NCBI GenBank assembly: GCA_037013685.1
Contig: CM072906.1
Span: 8,864,001 to 8,928,000 of the forward strand
Source of the DNA: Acridotheres tristis
Lineage: Eukaryota; Chordata; Aves; Passeriformes; Sturnidae
Length of the DNA: 64,000 bases
Reading direction: 5' to 3'
The first letter of the stretch is position 1. Every line of letters starts with the position of its first letter. This document shows positions 12,880 to 26,245 of the stretch, piece by piece. The notes beneath the pieces were generated by a model. The model had not been told where the DNA came from, made no database searches, and saw only the letters and a list, made by a program, of their open reading frames with translations. The position numbers and the translations under genes are program-made.

Positions 12880-15800
12880 GGTTTAAAGCTTTGGTTAAGA
12901 TCTGTTTTCACACAAGGAATGGTTTAGGACCACCCTCACCCTCTGAAAGGTGTTTAATGAGAATTTATTTTAAGTTGCTGCAGACAGCACCAGGGCAGCC
13001 ACAAGCTGAGGAAGATGCATGAGAAAAATACTGAGGAAAGAAAAACCCTGTGGGGACAAGGGGAAGGAGATGGACTCCCAGGCTGTGCCTCACACCTATG
13101 TATTTGTGGAGGCCCATCCTTCCCCTCATGTGTGAAACTTCCAGGGAAGGAAGGGTGCTGGAGCTGCCCGTGGATCCTGCCCTGTCCCTCCCACCCCCAG
13201 GCACGAGCATGTGCCTACAAAAGGAGTGGAAACTTGGCAGGCTCGGAGCGAGGAGCTGAGCTGCTCCTGTGCTGCTCGTGGGAATCTCACCAAAAAGGTA
13301 ACAGAGCCTGGGGAGTGTGCTGGCTCTTCCTTGGAGCCTCCAGCTCCATCCCTGACAGGCAGGAATGGCATCTTCACAGGGATGGGCAATCTGGGCAATC
13401 TGCTCCACAGCACGGGCACAGCCATTTCCCTAAAATGTCCAAATTCCCTGTGATGGGCAGGGTCACCCCATGCAGGCACCGGGTTCAGCCCTTCATTAGG
13501 CTCAGAAAAAGTGTTTATAGTTAAGAATTCTCCCAAACATGAGTTTTCAGATGACTTAATCCTTTAACACTTCTGCTCTCTGAGGGTTTCTGTGGAGAAG
13601 AGCCCGAAATGGGAATTTCAGGTCCTGAGCAGGTCGTGGATGATGGCGTTTTGATTTTTCCTGCATGAAACCCTTGCAGCAGTAAGCAGAATAGGTAATC
13701 GAGCCTTCAATCAGCCCGTGCTGATGCTCAGCAGGCCTGGGACAAGCTGATGTGGCAGTAAACAAGTCTTATCAGGGCACCCACAATTAACTGCTGTAAC
13801 CAGAGAATGTAAATCACTCCACTCCAGCAGACGTGTGATCCCAATTTGCACCTCATCCAAGTCAGCTCGCCCTACGTTATTTACACAGCCTCGGATCTCA
13901 GTTGTACCTGCTGGGGGATGAACGTCTGTACTTAATATAACTGTAAAAAAATTTTTAAACAATTGAATTAGAGGGAAAAAAGAATTTCCTAAGATGCCTT
14001 TTAGGGAGACCCACTAGGTTTTGATCATGACACACCTTTCAACTCCATTCTCAAAGTAATTTTTACTGGCCAGCACTGCAGGGACAAGGTCTTACACGAA
14101 ACATACTTTTATTCCCAGATACAACTCGGGAAGCCACAACTTTCCTCAAGGCTCCTGAAGCAGCAATAATTTTGTTTCCTCTCTACAGCTCCTGGCACAT
14201 GTGAACCCAGGGTACAGCTGGTGCCTAAAGACACCACTCCAGAATAAATCTGAAATGCAAATAACTTATTTAAACTATAATACAATCACATTTCTTTTTA
14301 TAGCAATCATAAATCTCCTTCTTCATTATAATCACATCTTATCACATATAAAGTAATTTAATACAAGTCCTACCTTCCTACATATTATTGCATTAAAGAG
14401 AACAAACTTTTTCAGTGTTATTTATTTCCAGAAGAATCTGCAGGAGGCACTCTGGCTCTGGAAGGATCATGGCCTAACTTATATTTTAGAGTAAATTCTT
14501 TAGCCTCCTTTAGGTTAAGAGTTGTTAAATGAGCTTCAGTTAGAGGTTTTTGTAAGTGAGAAAGTTCCTGAACACCCAGAGCAATCTGGGAGATGACACG
14601 TGGGAGATACCCTGAAACCATGGGAGCATGGAAACAGGCTCCCAAAAATCTATCTTAAAATCAGCTGAAATTTTGGTCAGTGTTCACACAGCTGCTCTGA
14701 ACAGACCAGAGCAGCCCCAAGGAGAGGTGGAAGGTGAGGAGAACTTCCCAGACCTTTCCCCAAACAACCTGCCAAGAGAACGAGCACCACAAGCTGCCTC
14801 GGCACTGCTGGCATTCCAACCCCAGCCCCTGGAGCTGCTGCAATTTGCACCAATTCTTCAAGAGGGGAGGCTCTGGGCAGTGGAAGAGACTCGAGCAGAG
14901 CCTGCCAGGAGGCTCCAGCCAAGCCAAGCAAACGGGGAAGGCTGAGGGAGCAGAAAGCCAAGTCCTGCCCTGCCACAACCATGCAGGCTCCCTCAAGGGT
15001 GGCCAAGGCTGGCTTGTGGTTACCTGCCCCACTCTCTGTTGCACAACAGGAGATCCCAACAGCCCCCAGTCTCTGTGGCACCACGGGTTAGGTCACCATT
15101 AGGAACATATTTTGCAACCCACATAATAAACACTTTATCCAACTTACTAAAACAAGCCCGGAGGCAAAATGAGTGTAAACACAGGCACAAAACTACTGAT
15201 ATGTGGACAAATAGTTGACAAAGTGAGGACCAAAATTTGCCAAGCGTCATTCTGAAAAGCCCGTGGCTTTCTAAAACAAGCTTTGCTCTTTATCTTTGGT
15301 TTACCAAAGATTATGTGCAGCAGCCAATACAGTATCAAAGCTTAAACCTCAAGTCCCTGCAATCTCCTATCCATCAAAACATTTCCCATGGTTTTATTAG
15401 CACTAACAATGAAGTCAATGGGAGAAGAATCTGGCCAAAGCCAAAACAAGAACCTCACAGGCCATTATTTTGCACAAAATGAGCAAAAGACTGGTGAGAA
15501 AGACAGTATCACCTAGCAGGGAACCACGGATGTAATATTATATATTACCAGTTCCATCTCCAAGGAAAGGATGGTAAAAAAAGATTAAAATTAAAAGCAA
15601 GAGAATAAACAATCCCACCCCTCCTCTGTTGCCAGAAAAACCAACATGGGCAGATAAATAACACTGAAACTCAGTGTGTCTGCAACAGGTACCAAGGAGA
15701 GAGATTGAATAAAGATTGGAAAACCAGCTGGTGATCTGACAGCAAAACCCCAGCACCTTCCTCCTGAAAATCAGTTTGAACTGAATAAAGGATGGAGATT

Positions 15801-17371
15801 CTCCTCCACACCCTCCTTTCGTTGGTGATGGATTTGCAAAAGCATTTTTTGTGTCTTTTACAACAGCAGCCACATTAAGTTCTGTTTGGGCTTTGGCTGT
15901 TCTTATTTTCTCCCTCCCAAAATCCTCCATCCTCATCCTGAGATGAGCTGAACCAGCACAAGATTTACTTTCTTTTGTAACCACTCCAATGTTTGGAGAT
16001 TGAATCCCTGCCTATGAATGGGTGTGTGTATGTTATCAACACACATGAGTAAGTGCATCGTACACTTTTATATAAGTGATTTAAACAACACGAATCAGGA
16101 ATTCTCCAGCTCAAATTCCTTGGGATCTAGGGAAGCTAAAGGCTGTCTCAGCCACTGCTACAATGCAGGGAAACAGCTGTGGACTTGAGATGCTACAAGA
16201 AGTTGGAATTTTCGGCAGAGTTTGCAGTTTTGCTTCTCCTGGTGATCCCAGTCCGAGCTCCCAGATTTACAGGATCCGTAGCCAGGAGCTGCTTGATGGA
16301 GCTTAGATTTGTCTAATGACAGCTTAGCAGCCATAAGCAGAAATCCAAAGTATAAAATCAAACATTCTGGTCAGCTACAGAGTATAGCTCAACAGTGAAT
16401 CAAGCAATAAAGTGCCTCGTAGTCTCCTCCAACAACTTCTGACTGTCACACGTGGTGCCACTGGATGAGAGCAGTGCCACCAGCAGCAGGCTCCAAAATA
16501 CCAACTTGTCATCCCAAACTTTATTTACAAACTCAGCCACAGAGTTTACTCACGGCAAGAAGTGCTCTGAACTTCTAAATGGCCAAGCTGGGTAAAACGG
16601 TGGGAGCTTTCCCTTTGAATTTCTAAGGAGTTTACAGGCTGCTGGATTTAGAAATCGAGTTTCTTCATGAGAAGAAGACGAGAGGAGGCCTGAGGACATT
16701 GTTTATTAAAGCCTTTTGTTCAATTTACAAATTGAAACAAATAATTGTGGAGACATTTGCAGCTACGGAAAAAACGTGTTTACAAAGTGGAATAAAATAC
16801 AGACTAAATACATTTGGATTATACTGGATCAAAACATACGAGTTGCTAACATAGCATAAAGGGCGGTCGACACTACGAGGACAGGAGGAAAGGCGCCACT
16901 GAGTCATGGATTTTATAACAATTTTATAACAATCTGGTCACTTGAAAGACTCTGGAGAGTTCTACTCTCAGAGTCCTTAACATGCAAGAAACTCAGAGTC
17001 ACTCTCAGCAGTGAGCAGCCCTTGAGATCACAGATAATCCATCCTAGGGACACCCACCTGCTCTTAACACATGACAGAAGCTCCCTGAATATTCCACTGG
17101 AATATTTCTTGGTGCTTTACTTGGGTTTGGGTTCAATCTCCTTCATTTGGTCTCACATGTAAACTCCAAGTTCTGCATTCAGAAATTGCAGAGCCATCTC
17201 ATCTCCTCCTCCCTCACACACAGCATTGCTCTCTACAAAGACATTTATCTCACTTTAAATGTTTTACACGGTGAGGCTGTCACCTCTTGGAAGATTATTC
17301 TGTCGTTTAACCCTCATGTTCTTGGGAAAATATATTCTGGATATTGGATAAATAATACTGAGTGCCAACAT

Positions 17372-17567
17372 ATGGAAGAATTTCCTCCCTGTGAGGGTGG
17401 GCAGGGCTGGCACAGGGTGCCCCTGGAGCCCTGGCAGTGCCCAAGGCCAGGCTGGACAGGGCTTGGAGCAGCCTGGGACAGTGGGAGGTGTCCCTGCCCA
17501 TGGCAGGGGTGGCACTGGCTGATCTTTAATGTCCCCTTCCAACCCAAACCAGTCTGGGATCCTGTGA
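17372..17567 (+). mobile_element. CR1 LINE, 3' fragment
   Basis: The order of blocks matches the CR1 3' end: 'TTTCCTCCCTGTGAGGGTGG', 'CTGGCACAGGGTGCCC', 'AAGGCCAGGCTGGACAGG', 'TGTCCCTGCCCATGGCAGG', 'GATCTTTAATGTCCCCTTCC', 'AACCCAAACCAGTCTGGGAT'. It ends with a worn octamer tail. About 195 bp remain. Its good match suggests a younger age than the copy at 138-236. Part of a 186-codon frame on the plus strand runs through it and is therefore not a gene. Confidence 0.92.
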
Positions 17568-17924
17568 CTTGGCACGGAGTAAAGGGAATCGTATCAGAAA
17601 TAAATCTTCAAGAGCCCAACCAGGGCAGGGGAATTAAATCAGTGGAAAAATGGCACAAGAGGGATGAAGTGCTGTTCCTAACTGTGAGCTCTCAAAAGCT
17701 TATGTAAACAGCAATTTCCTCTAATATCTTAATTAATAGCACAATGACAGAATCAAGCACTGTCTGTAATGCTGATGGGAATTTCCAATAGGAGAAATCT
17801 ATCACCATTAAAAGAAGGAACAGAATTAATCAACCAAATTGTTCTCCAGTTTACAAACTCCATGCAAAGGAAAAGAGCCATTGCTGCCAGTGGAATACCA
17901 TGGCTAAGGATCTCTTAGTAGCAC

Positions 17925-18120
17925 AGAAGTATTTTCTTAACATCAGTAAAGTATGTTAACTAATATTATATTTAGTTAGCTGAACTCCTCCGGGGATTAA
18001 AGGCCCACTGTGCCTAACAAAACTTTGTCTTGAAACAGCCTAGCAAATGTTATTTTAGCACAGAGTATTTGATAGCTAATCGTGCTATAAAACTATAAAA
18101 TAAAGTTGTGTTTATTGGTA
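17925..18120. promoter_or_regulatory. Possible conserved non-coding element
   Basis: An AT-rich but complex, repeat-free block with homeodomain-type cores (GTTAACTAATATT, TAGCTAATCG), a TCF-like AACTTTGTC and repeated CTATAAAA motifs. It sits between a CR1 copy and a microsatellite. No conservation data could be consulted, so this is a weak call from motif content. Confidence 0.22.
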
Positions 18121-18261
18121 CAATTAATCCCTCCATAGCCCACAGGGCTACAAAAGAAAATGGGGGGATGAGGGAGATCAGTCAGGGGGGTGGGGTGAGA
18201 AAGGAGGGATTATCAGGAGTAGGGAAGGACCAGGATTGAAGCAGTGGTGTGACTTTAGGGA

Positions 18262-18335
<74 letters not shown>
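18262..18335. repeat. (ATT)n microsatellite, about 24.7 copies
   Basis: A pure 74-bp ATT trinucleotide run followed by ATATATT. It produces artificial poly-Leu and poly-Asn/Ile reading frames on both strands. Its length and purity make it a likely polymorphic locus. Confidence 0.97.
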
Positions 18336-18339
<4 letters not shown>

Positions 18340-21300
18340 TCCACTTGTAAGCAAGAACACCATCTCCATCTGGGAGTGCCTGAGAGACAAAAAAGGTGAA
18401 TTTCAAAAAATTTCCCCCCCAAGCCACAGCTAAGTGTGTCACTGCACAGCAGAACATCCCCACCCCATTCCAACAAATAGATTCCCCAAAATAATGCAAA
18501 TCACAATTCTTCCCCATTGCCTGAATATTTCAAACCTTTTCCAGCTAGGAACAACCTGAAGTAAAGCACCAAAGAAAAAAATCCCATTCTGTGATAGAAG
18601 AAACATATGCTTGAAATCCAGAGAGCACGTTAATTGTGGTTAATATGTGACTCAAATTAGGAATGTAAACAACAGTAACACTCAGAGCCTATGCCGTGAC
18701 TTCCTATTTTCATTTTTACAGCTTTGGCATTAATAATCAGCAATTGCTTACAGTTGCCAAAGGCTTCTCCTGCACTTCCAGCAGAGGTGACTGGATACTA
18801 ATGGAGAGCAAATGTTTCTAAGCCCGAATGTGCTCGAATAAAATAAATAAAACACCTGAGGACAACAAGGAGAAAACTGCAAATTTTGCTAAACTACAAT
18901 ACAATAAAATACAATTCTAGACCCCTTTGAACTCATTGATGTAGGGAGGAGAGCCAGAATTTCCCTATGAATCCCTTCAGGATGCTTTTGGGATGGACAG
19001 TTCATGCACAAACACCTCTAAATCTGCAGTGATTGATGCAGTTGTGACCGACAGAACCCAGAATCACCCGTGGGCTCAGGATCTGTCCCTAAAGCCCAAA
19101 GGAATTCAGCCCTGCTTGTTTCTCCTAAAGCCACGTCAGCACCAAGGCTGGCAGCACAGCCACTGTCACAGGGGAGAGCACATTTCCTCCCAGGATTTTT
19201 CCAGGAAAAACTCTCTTCCAGAGATTTTGCAACAGATACCACTTGAATTTTTAAGGGTGATTAGTCACATACACATAATTTTCTCATCCGTAGGAAATGT
19301 CCATAGTTGCAATGAGAAAAAGGGGAAATTAATGATAAATAGCACATGGTGTGTTTGTGGATTTCTTATCCTAAATTCCAAGCTGGATTAAATACAGGAG
19401 AGCTCTGGTAACCCCACCTCGTGTCACTGTGTGGAATTTGGGATCATCTTGACTATTCCCATGGCACAGGCACCTGATGGTCCCAGCTCAAGAAAATATT
19501 TGAGAGATTTTATTAATACAGACCAAAAATCAGCCAGACTCCAAACACCCTCCTATGAAACTTGGAGCAGGAACTACAGGTGGCAAAAATAACACACAGA
19601 CCTCCCAAAACCACGAGATAAGAGTGAAACAGGCACGATGATCAGCCTGGCAAGTGACAATCACAGACATTTCAGCATCCTCAGACAGGATGGACTGGCC
19701 ACGGGCTCAGGTAAATATTTGTATTAAGGAAAAGCTCTTGGGTTCAAGTGGGATTAGATAAATGTTGTGTGAGGTTCTGTGCAAGCAAGCAGAGGACAAA
19801 AGCTCTTCTCAGAACAGCATCCTCCTAAATTACAGTATTTGTATTATTATCACAAGAAATTGGAATTACAAACAGTACTCCCAGCACAGCATCTCTGAAA
19901 CCAGAACAGCTTCTGAGGGCTGTTGGTGGCATCAGTCTGAGGAGAAAGTCAGTGCTAGCAACAACTAATATGCAGGAAAAATTGATAGGTGGTGATTTTT
20001 CTAAAATAAATCATCCTTTGATGGAGTTGTTGCATGAATTCAAAAGATAAAAAAATAAACTCTCGGCATGGAAATAAACACAGTGCCTTCAATGAACCTA
20101 ATAACAGGAGAGTAATGAGTTTGGAAAACAGATGTGGGAAAAGGCAAGGGAAAGCTACAATACACTCCACACAATCTGGGAAGGAATGATAAAAAAATTT
20201 ACAAGCTGTTTTGAGTCCTGAATAAAAGGGGTAATCAAGGCAGGCTGGGCTCGGAGCGGGACGGGCACAGCATCCTGCAGCAGAGACTAAGCAGAACACC
20301 TCACCCTCCTGACTGTGTGCCCAGGCTTCCCCGGGCTGCTGCAGCTCCAATTCCTGCCTAATTCCTGGTCTGGCAGTCCATAACTCACAGCACTTACTGT
20401 AAGGCCTTGCCACGCACTCTTTCCCCCTTGTTTGTTTGATCTTTGACTTTCTGCTGGGGCACAAGCGGTGGGGCAGGAGGGTAAAGTGTGAGAAAAACAG
20501 AAATCAACCCAAAATGCAACGTAACATGCTGAAGAAAGCTACCTCACTGCAAGAGAAGACACCCACAGAGATGATTTCCATGCTGCCCAGTTGCCTCTCC
20601 TGCTAATCATGATTTATGAAAACATCTCGGCAAGAGAGCCGTCGGTTCACGGGGGACGTTCCTCTGCACAGAGAGTTCTCAAAATGGCACTGTGAGAAAA
20701 CTCCACTCTGCAGTTGTTTTACTTTTGCCTCTGAAAAGCTTTCAAATTGAACTGCTAAAGTTCAGCCAGCATCTAATTTTAACCGTGAGTTCCAGGAGAG
20801 AGTAAAGCTGGTGGGAAGATTACAGAGTTCCTTGAAGCTCTGACCTACAACAGGAAGAGAGTTGTCAGCCTTCATGTCTCTCACTCTAAATCCCAAGGGA
20901 AACAACACTGGCAGAATGTTTTATAACACGTTCCCACTGTAAAAATTTTGTATTTGAGAAATATGATGCTTGCTCACTCCTTCTCCTAGACCTTTGGTGT
21001 GTCAGTAAAAACAGATGACCTTAAATGAGTAATTTTAGTTTTGCCTTTACACCGCAGTTCGGGTACTCAGGGTTCACAGGGCTCTGTTTACAAAATCTGA
21101 GAGAACTGATACTACACAAGAGCAACACATGCACCCACACCTTTAAAATATTAGTGAGGAGCTGGCAGCTTGTAGCAATGTAATAAGGCCCTTTTTCTGC
21201 CTTCTCAGGTTAACTCTATAGCTCAAGAAATACCCCCACGAAAGGCTGCAATCTGGGATTTTCATAAGGAAAGCTGAAAGGCTTCTGTCAAAGGGCCAAA

Positions 21301-23315
21301 AAGCAGCATCTGCAAAAGAGCTCAGGAAAGAGAAATTAAAAATAAAATAATTGGATTATGATCTCTCAGCTAATGAAATCAGATATGCTGTTTTTCTCCC
21401 GAGTCAGGGGTTTTAGACAATGCACAGTGGTACAAGTCTGGATCCTTCCCCTCTGCTCCAGCTGCCCAAAGGATCACGATTTCAGGTGCTGCACAACATC
21501 AGGAAGTAAACCAGGAGTACAGCAAAGAAACTGAAAATGTTTTCATCCTGATGGTAATGAAGGTGTGGTGACAAATAACCAGGAACTGGGCAGGATGTGA
21601 ATAATAAATACGGGAAAACTGCTATTCCAGGAGTAGGTCTCGGAGTACACGGACAGCTGAAGGAATCCAGTCACCCCGGAGCAGCTCAAAAAACCAGTTT
21701 TTCCCTTCTCCTTCCCATTCCTCAGCTTTTCAGTCACTGGGAATGATGCCCTGAGAGCTGAAGGCCAGTGAGGGGAAGCAGAGGAAGCCCAGTGCCCTGA
21801 GCAAACCCACATTCCCTGGCTCCTGACACAGCACTGGGGACCAGAGGCAGCAGCAGCTCCTGAACTTTCTCCTCTGCTCCACTCCTGCAGATAATGAAAT
21901 CCAGAAACACCATTCTGGGACACAGTTGTTACAGACCTCACATTATCTGCTGCTGACCCTCAATTGAGACGTCTCTCAGTCGGGGATGATGATTTTTGTG
22001 CTCATGAATAATTAGTTTTGCTGGTTTTAAGGGGAAAAAAAAAAACAACGAAAAAAAAGCGTATCTTTTAATCAGAATCTAAATGAAAAAATGCTAAAAG
22101 CTATTCCCCAACATCTGCCAGTCGAGCATAGATTTAGAAATAAAAATCAAGAGGTATAGACTCATCTCAGGGAATTATGTGTTCAAATCCTCATTTATGG
22201 AGATGAGAATGGAAGTGTTAATGTTCCGAGTCTTCTGCTGCAGACCTGAGGCATTAGGGTGGCTTAATGAGACACTGTCTGAAACCAAGAACAAGCTGAA
22301 GTTCCTCTCTCACATGCATACATTGAATTTTGCCCATAATTACTCAGCTCTGAGTAACAGCAATTTATTAGATTTTCCCATCAAACGGATGAGTTGCTAA
22401 TGTACATGATCTTACAAATACCCAGGGCTCTTTCCAAGGAAAGGCAGGAGTTATTAGGAACCCAAGCACTGAATGTAACCGTGCACTTTATTCCCCCCGT
22501 TTCTCTATTAAAATATTTTTGAGGTGAACTTAGTGGCTGTGAAAAGCAGATTTTTCTAACCAGAGGATCAATTTCTAAGGGCAGAAGATTGGTTTGAGAG
22601 CCCTGAAAACAGCCTGTACAAATGATCAGCATTTACTTACACAGGGAAATGAAGCACAGCCAAAGGACAACTCTCAGGCAGGAGTGACTGGAGAGCAATT
22701 GTGCTCCCTTTGCATTTAATATAAAATATACCATTGCAGCGTTGCAGAAAAATAAAGTTTCTCTGTTGTATTATTGTCCTTAACACAGAGCTGGCTGCCA
22801 GGGAAAAAGGGGGAAATGTGGACAGCAGATAGTGAAGAAGGACACTGTGTGCTGGGGCAGCAGTGTGTCCCATTCTGACTTTTTCCCAATGGAGAACAGC
22901 AATGAAAAAGTCCCCAGGAATGGCAGAAATCACAATATCACGAGGCCAATGCTGTTTTCCCCATTCCTGTGATTATAAAAATCAGGAAGACAGAGCATGG
23001 AGGAAACACTTTGGGATGAGAATGAGAATTTGCAGGATTCTGTGGAGAAGCTCTTGCAGTGGATAAAGCACACTGAAGGCAGGAGAGGAGCTCAGGCACC
23101 TGTTTGCCCTGGCAGCCTCTCCACACCTCCCACCCTCCCAGGCTGCTCCAGAGGGATAATTCAGACAGAGGGATCGACACCAGAGATGTGTGAAGTTGTG
23201 GGTTCATTATCATGCAACCAAGTTTAGATGTCTCTTTACAGCTGACCATCAGGACAGGCTTGCAAAAGGGAGAGTAAAAAGCAGGGCTGGCTCCCAGTGA
23301 TGGCTGCAAGGCTCC
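18336..23315. other. Non-coding stretch, no recognisable gene
   Basis: No transposon, RNA gene or credible exon was seen. There are short A-rich runs near 22030-22060. A 169-codon minus frame at 19955-20464 and a 132-codon minus frame at 21543-21941 show no domain or signal I recognise and have chance-like composition. The block near 21170-21400 is repeat-free and could be regulatory, but nothing specific supports that. Confidence 0.55.
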
Positions 23316-23435
23316 AGCCCGGCCTTGGACACCTCCAGGGGGGTGCCAGAACTCACAGGGAACAATTCCTTCTGTACCTCTGATCCAAATCAGCTCAAGG
23401 CCATTCCCCCTTGTCCTGTCACTGCCTGCCCCACT
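23316..23435 (-). mobile_element. CR1 LINE fragment without its 3' tip
   Basis: The plus-strand text is the reverse complement of an internal CR1 3' region: 'CCTTGGACACCTCCAGGGG', 'TCACAGGGAACAATTCCTTC', 'CTCAAGGCCATTCCCCCTTG' and 'TCCTGTCACTGCCTGCCC'. The octamer tail and the 'GGTTGGAA' block are missing, so the copy is truncated at both ends. It contributes to a spurious 207-codon plus frame. Confidence 0.8.
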
Positions 23436-23521
23436 GAATACAGATTTTTTGGGACAACGTCCTGGTGCTCCTGCACTGCCCCAGCGAGAGGCAGGGCTGG
23501 CACAGCCCTGGGGCAGGCAGG

Positions 23522-23552
23522 GGATGAGGATGAGGATGAGGATGAGGAGGAG
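23522..23552. repeat. (GATGAG)n short hexamer repeat
   Basis: About four copies of GATGAG followed by GAGGAG. It encodes an artificial Asp/Glu run in the overlapping frame. Confidence 0.9.
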
Positions 23553-25825
23553 CAGCGGGACCGAGGCACTGCTCCATTCCCAGGCCTGTTTTATTTATCC
23601 ATTTCTATTTTAATAAGCTGCCTCCCTCCCTGTGGAGCCCTGGGTTATGTGAAAATGCTGGTGCCAAGCGTGGGGGCGTGGTGGGGCTCCTGCCCTGCTC
23701 CTGACGTACTGTGTGGTCAAGGAGCTGGGACTGGGGGGCCTGAACCAGGGCCAAGCCTTGCACTTCAGCTTCCTGACCTGGCAGCCATTCAGAGAGACCC
23801 TGCTAAGTGCTATTTCCTAAATACACCAGCTTTTCATAACAATCTTACCACATTGCTTTCCTTTACAAGCTCTCTTAAAAGAGAACTGGACTCCTTCTGG
23901 TTAATCTACACAGACTGCATTTGGAAGCCATCAGAAACTGAACTGTAAACAAAACGTTATTAATGTGTTGTAATCTGCCCTCAATGTTCCAGATGAAAAG
24001 AAAATGTTTTATAGTTTTGGAGTATACATTTTAATTGCCTTTTAAGAGTGCATATACTTTTAGTGCTCTCTGTTATAAAATTGCAGTATCTGTTTCTTGA
24101 TAACTGTTGAATGATCTCAGCTATTTTTATTAGGTTTTCTCCCCCACCCTGGTCCCCTTCCTTAAGCTACCACCACTGGAAGGCTTTTCCAGACCGTTCC
24201 TGATACTAGGCTGGCAAAAAGTTCCATGCCTAAGATAAACTCCATTATAAACAACTTCTTTACAACATCCCCTCGCTATAAAAACACTCGGATCTAGAAA
24301 ATTAGTTCTTTAAATGAACTTAGGATCCAGTTCCTTTCAGTAAAAATCTGAACTAAATAAGGGCTAAACTGAATTTTCCAGACTTTCAGCTTGGTTTGCT
24401 CTTGTGCCTTGCTGGAAGAGCTTGGCTTGGGAGGAGAGACAGGAATTCAGCCCTGGAGATGTCACAGCTGTCCCCAGGGCTGGCAGAAGGTGCCTGGCAG
24501 TGTCCCAGCCCGTCAGATGAAGGTTGGTTCATGGTAAAATCCTGCCTGAGCTGTAAGCCCCAAATTCCTCACAAAGCAATTCCCCCCTGGAAGTGCTGAG
24601 CAGAGCTCAGGAGGTTTTGTTTTGCTGTCTGCCCTCGAAGCAGACACTGCCTTGTACAATAAGGGCTTTCAGCACTTCTGGGATAAATGGGAAAGGGATC
24701 ACAAAGTTACCTGGCAGGCTTTCCAGGTATCTCCTTACTAGAAAAGTACTCGCTAAAATAAATAGAAATCCAGGGTCATAAAACGAACCACGGGGTTTGT
24801 TGTTCATTAAGCTGCAGTTTCAGAAGGTGAAGGGAACCCTTAAAATCCTCATCTTCAGGAAATATCAGGCATCTGGACATCACTGTTACCCTGTTTGTAC
24901 CAATAAATGTGCTAGAAACAAAAGGCTCAGCTATCCAGCCTTAGCTGTGCACTCCTCAAATCCCAAATCCTGCTCTCCTGGCATTTAACTCTTACACACC
25001 TCCACTATTAGTTTCTTTTCAGGGTAATTAACTTTCTCAACAGCCTAAACTTCACCTCCAATTCCTCCTGTGATGTCTCTAACACTTCCCTAATACCTTT
25101 TTGACTTGCAAGATACTATTACTTGATGCAACACAGGCCAGGATATTTCACAGTGGGAACTGCATCCAGTGCCTGGAGAACAACCACTTTTCAATGTTTT
25201 CCTCTTATTCAATTAAAATATTTGAAGTGGCAAAGCCCCTCTCTCTCACGTTGGATTGGGATTCACATCATGCAAGTGAACTGCAGTTTATTGTTGCTCT
25301 TTTAAGTTCTTTTTATCTTCAAAATTATCAGCGCCTGTAATTTTTTTCTTTTTTTAATGTTGTTTTTAAAAACATTTTTCAGTATGCAGATGTGCTTGTG
25401 AAGATTAATGGACTGGGAACACTGAAATCTTGTATTAATCAACTTCAAGGGAAGGCAACTGCTGAGTAAAATTTTCCATAGTGCTGCACACAGGAGTTTA
25501 TCCAGAGAGCTCCTTGTCTTGGAGGAGCCCTCTGTGAGTTCTGCACTGAGACCAGCCTTGGGTGACTCTTCCTGAATTATTCCCTGAGCACTGAACAAGC
25601 CACACTATGGGGAACCCTGTCCAGTGTCCATCACAGTCCCTGGTATCAAAAATAGCTGATTTGTTCCATGTGCCAGCTGATCTTTGGGCTCTGTGATGGG
25701 AACCATCCCTCCCTGGAGGATCATCCCTCTAAAAGTGCAGCTGCACACGACCTCAGACCGAGGGGTGCAGAGCCATGAGAAACCCCAGGAATCTGCAAAG
25801 TTCTCCTCAGGAGAATATTCCAGCC
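23553..25825. other. Non-coding stretch, no recognisable gene
   Basis: I see no gene or identifiable transposon. A GC-richer part (23640-23780) gives way to AT-rich DNA. A T-rich run lies near 25338-25376. Confidence 0.55.
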
Positions 25826-26245
25826 CATCCCAGAGGGGAACAGAGCTGGGGAAGGGGCTGGAGCACCAGGAGAGGCTGAGGGAGATGGGGGAGCTCAGCC
25901 TGGAGGAAAGGATGCTCAGGGGGGATTTCTCCCTTTACAGCTCAGTGTAAGGAGGTCTGGGGCAAGGTGGGGCTCATCTCCCAGCTGACAAGAAATGGGA
26001 TGAGAGGAAACGGCCTCAGGTTGCACCAGGGGAGGATCAGGTTGGAAATTTGGGAAAATTCCTTCACTCTAAGGGTTGTCCAGCCTTGGCACAGCTGCCC
26101 ATGGAATGATTTAAATGCCTTGGGGTTGTGGCACTTGGGGACGTGGGTTAGTGGTGGCCTTGGCAGTGCTGTGGAATGCTTGAGCTCCACGATCTTAGAA
26201 ATTATTCTATATTATTCCATGTTATTCTTCTAATTCTTAAGTTAT
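25826..26245 (+). mobile_element. CR1 LINE, longest copy, about 420 bp of 3' end
   Basis: This is the most complete CR1 piece in the window. In order it shows 'GGGGCTGGAGCACCAGG', 'AGGCTGAGGGAGATGGG', 'CTCAGCCTGGAGGAAAGG', 'TAAGGAGGTCTGGGGCAAG', 'ACGGCCTCAGGTTGCACC', 'GGTTGGAAATTTGGGAAAA', 'AAGGGTTGTCCAGCCTTGG', 'GTTAGTGGTGGCCTTGG' and 'CGATCTTAGAAATTATTC'. Beyond it, to about 26245, lies a decayed run of ATTCTATG-like units. The reverse transcriptase domain is not present, so this is only the end of the element and cannot move. The frames across it are not genes. Confidence 0.95.

Larger units (their letters stand above)
9876..17371. other. Non-coding stretch, no recognisable gene
   Basis: Apart from T17 at 12330-12346 and a palindrome at 12858-12879, I see nothing identifiable. 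Two GC-richer zones (about 13080-13480 and 14700-15080) hold overlapping open frames of 100-170 codons on both strands. No frame shows a domain, and the competing opposite-strand frames argue against coding. A donor-like AAGGTAACAG lies at about 13296-13305 but has no partner acceptor or coding frame that I can defend. Confidence 0.55.

Noticed and set aside
13080..13540. GC-rich zone with donor-like AAGGTAACAG, possible exon
   Set aside because: Open frames compete on both strands and no acceptor, promoter or known protein similarity could be shown.
17147..17707. 186-codon plus-strand frame
   Set aside because: Its middle is the CR1 3' end at 17372-17567.
18178..18476. Frames with poly-Asn, poly-Leu and poly-Ile runs
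   Set aside because: Produced by the (ATT)n microsatellite.
23325..23948. 207-codon plus-strand frame
   Set aside because: It starts in a CR1 fragment and runs through a GATGAG repeat; no recognisable domain.
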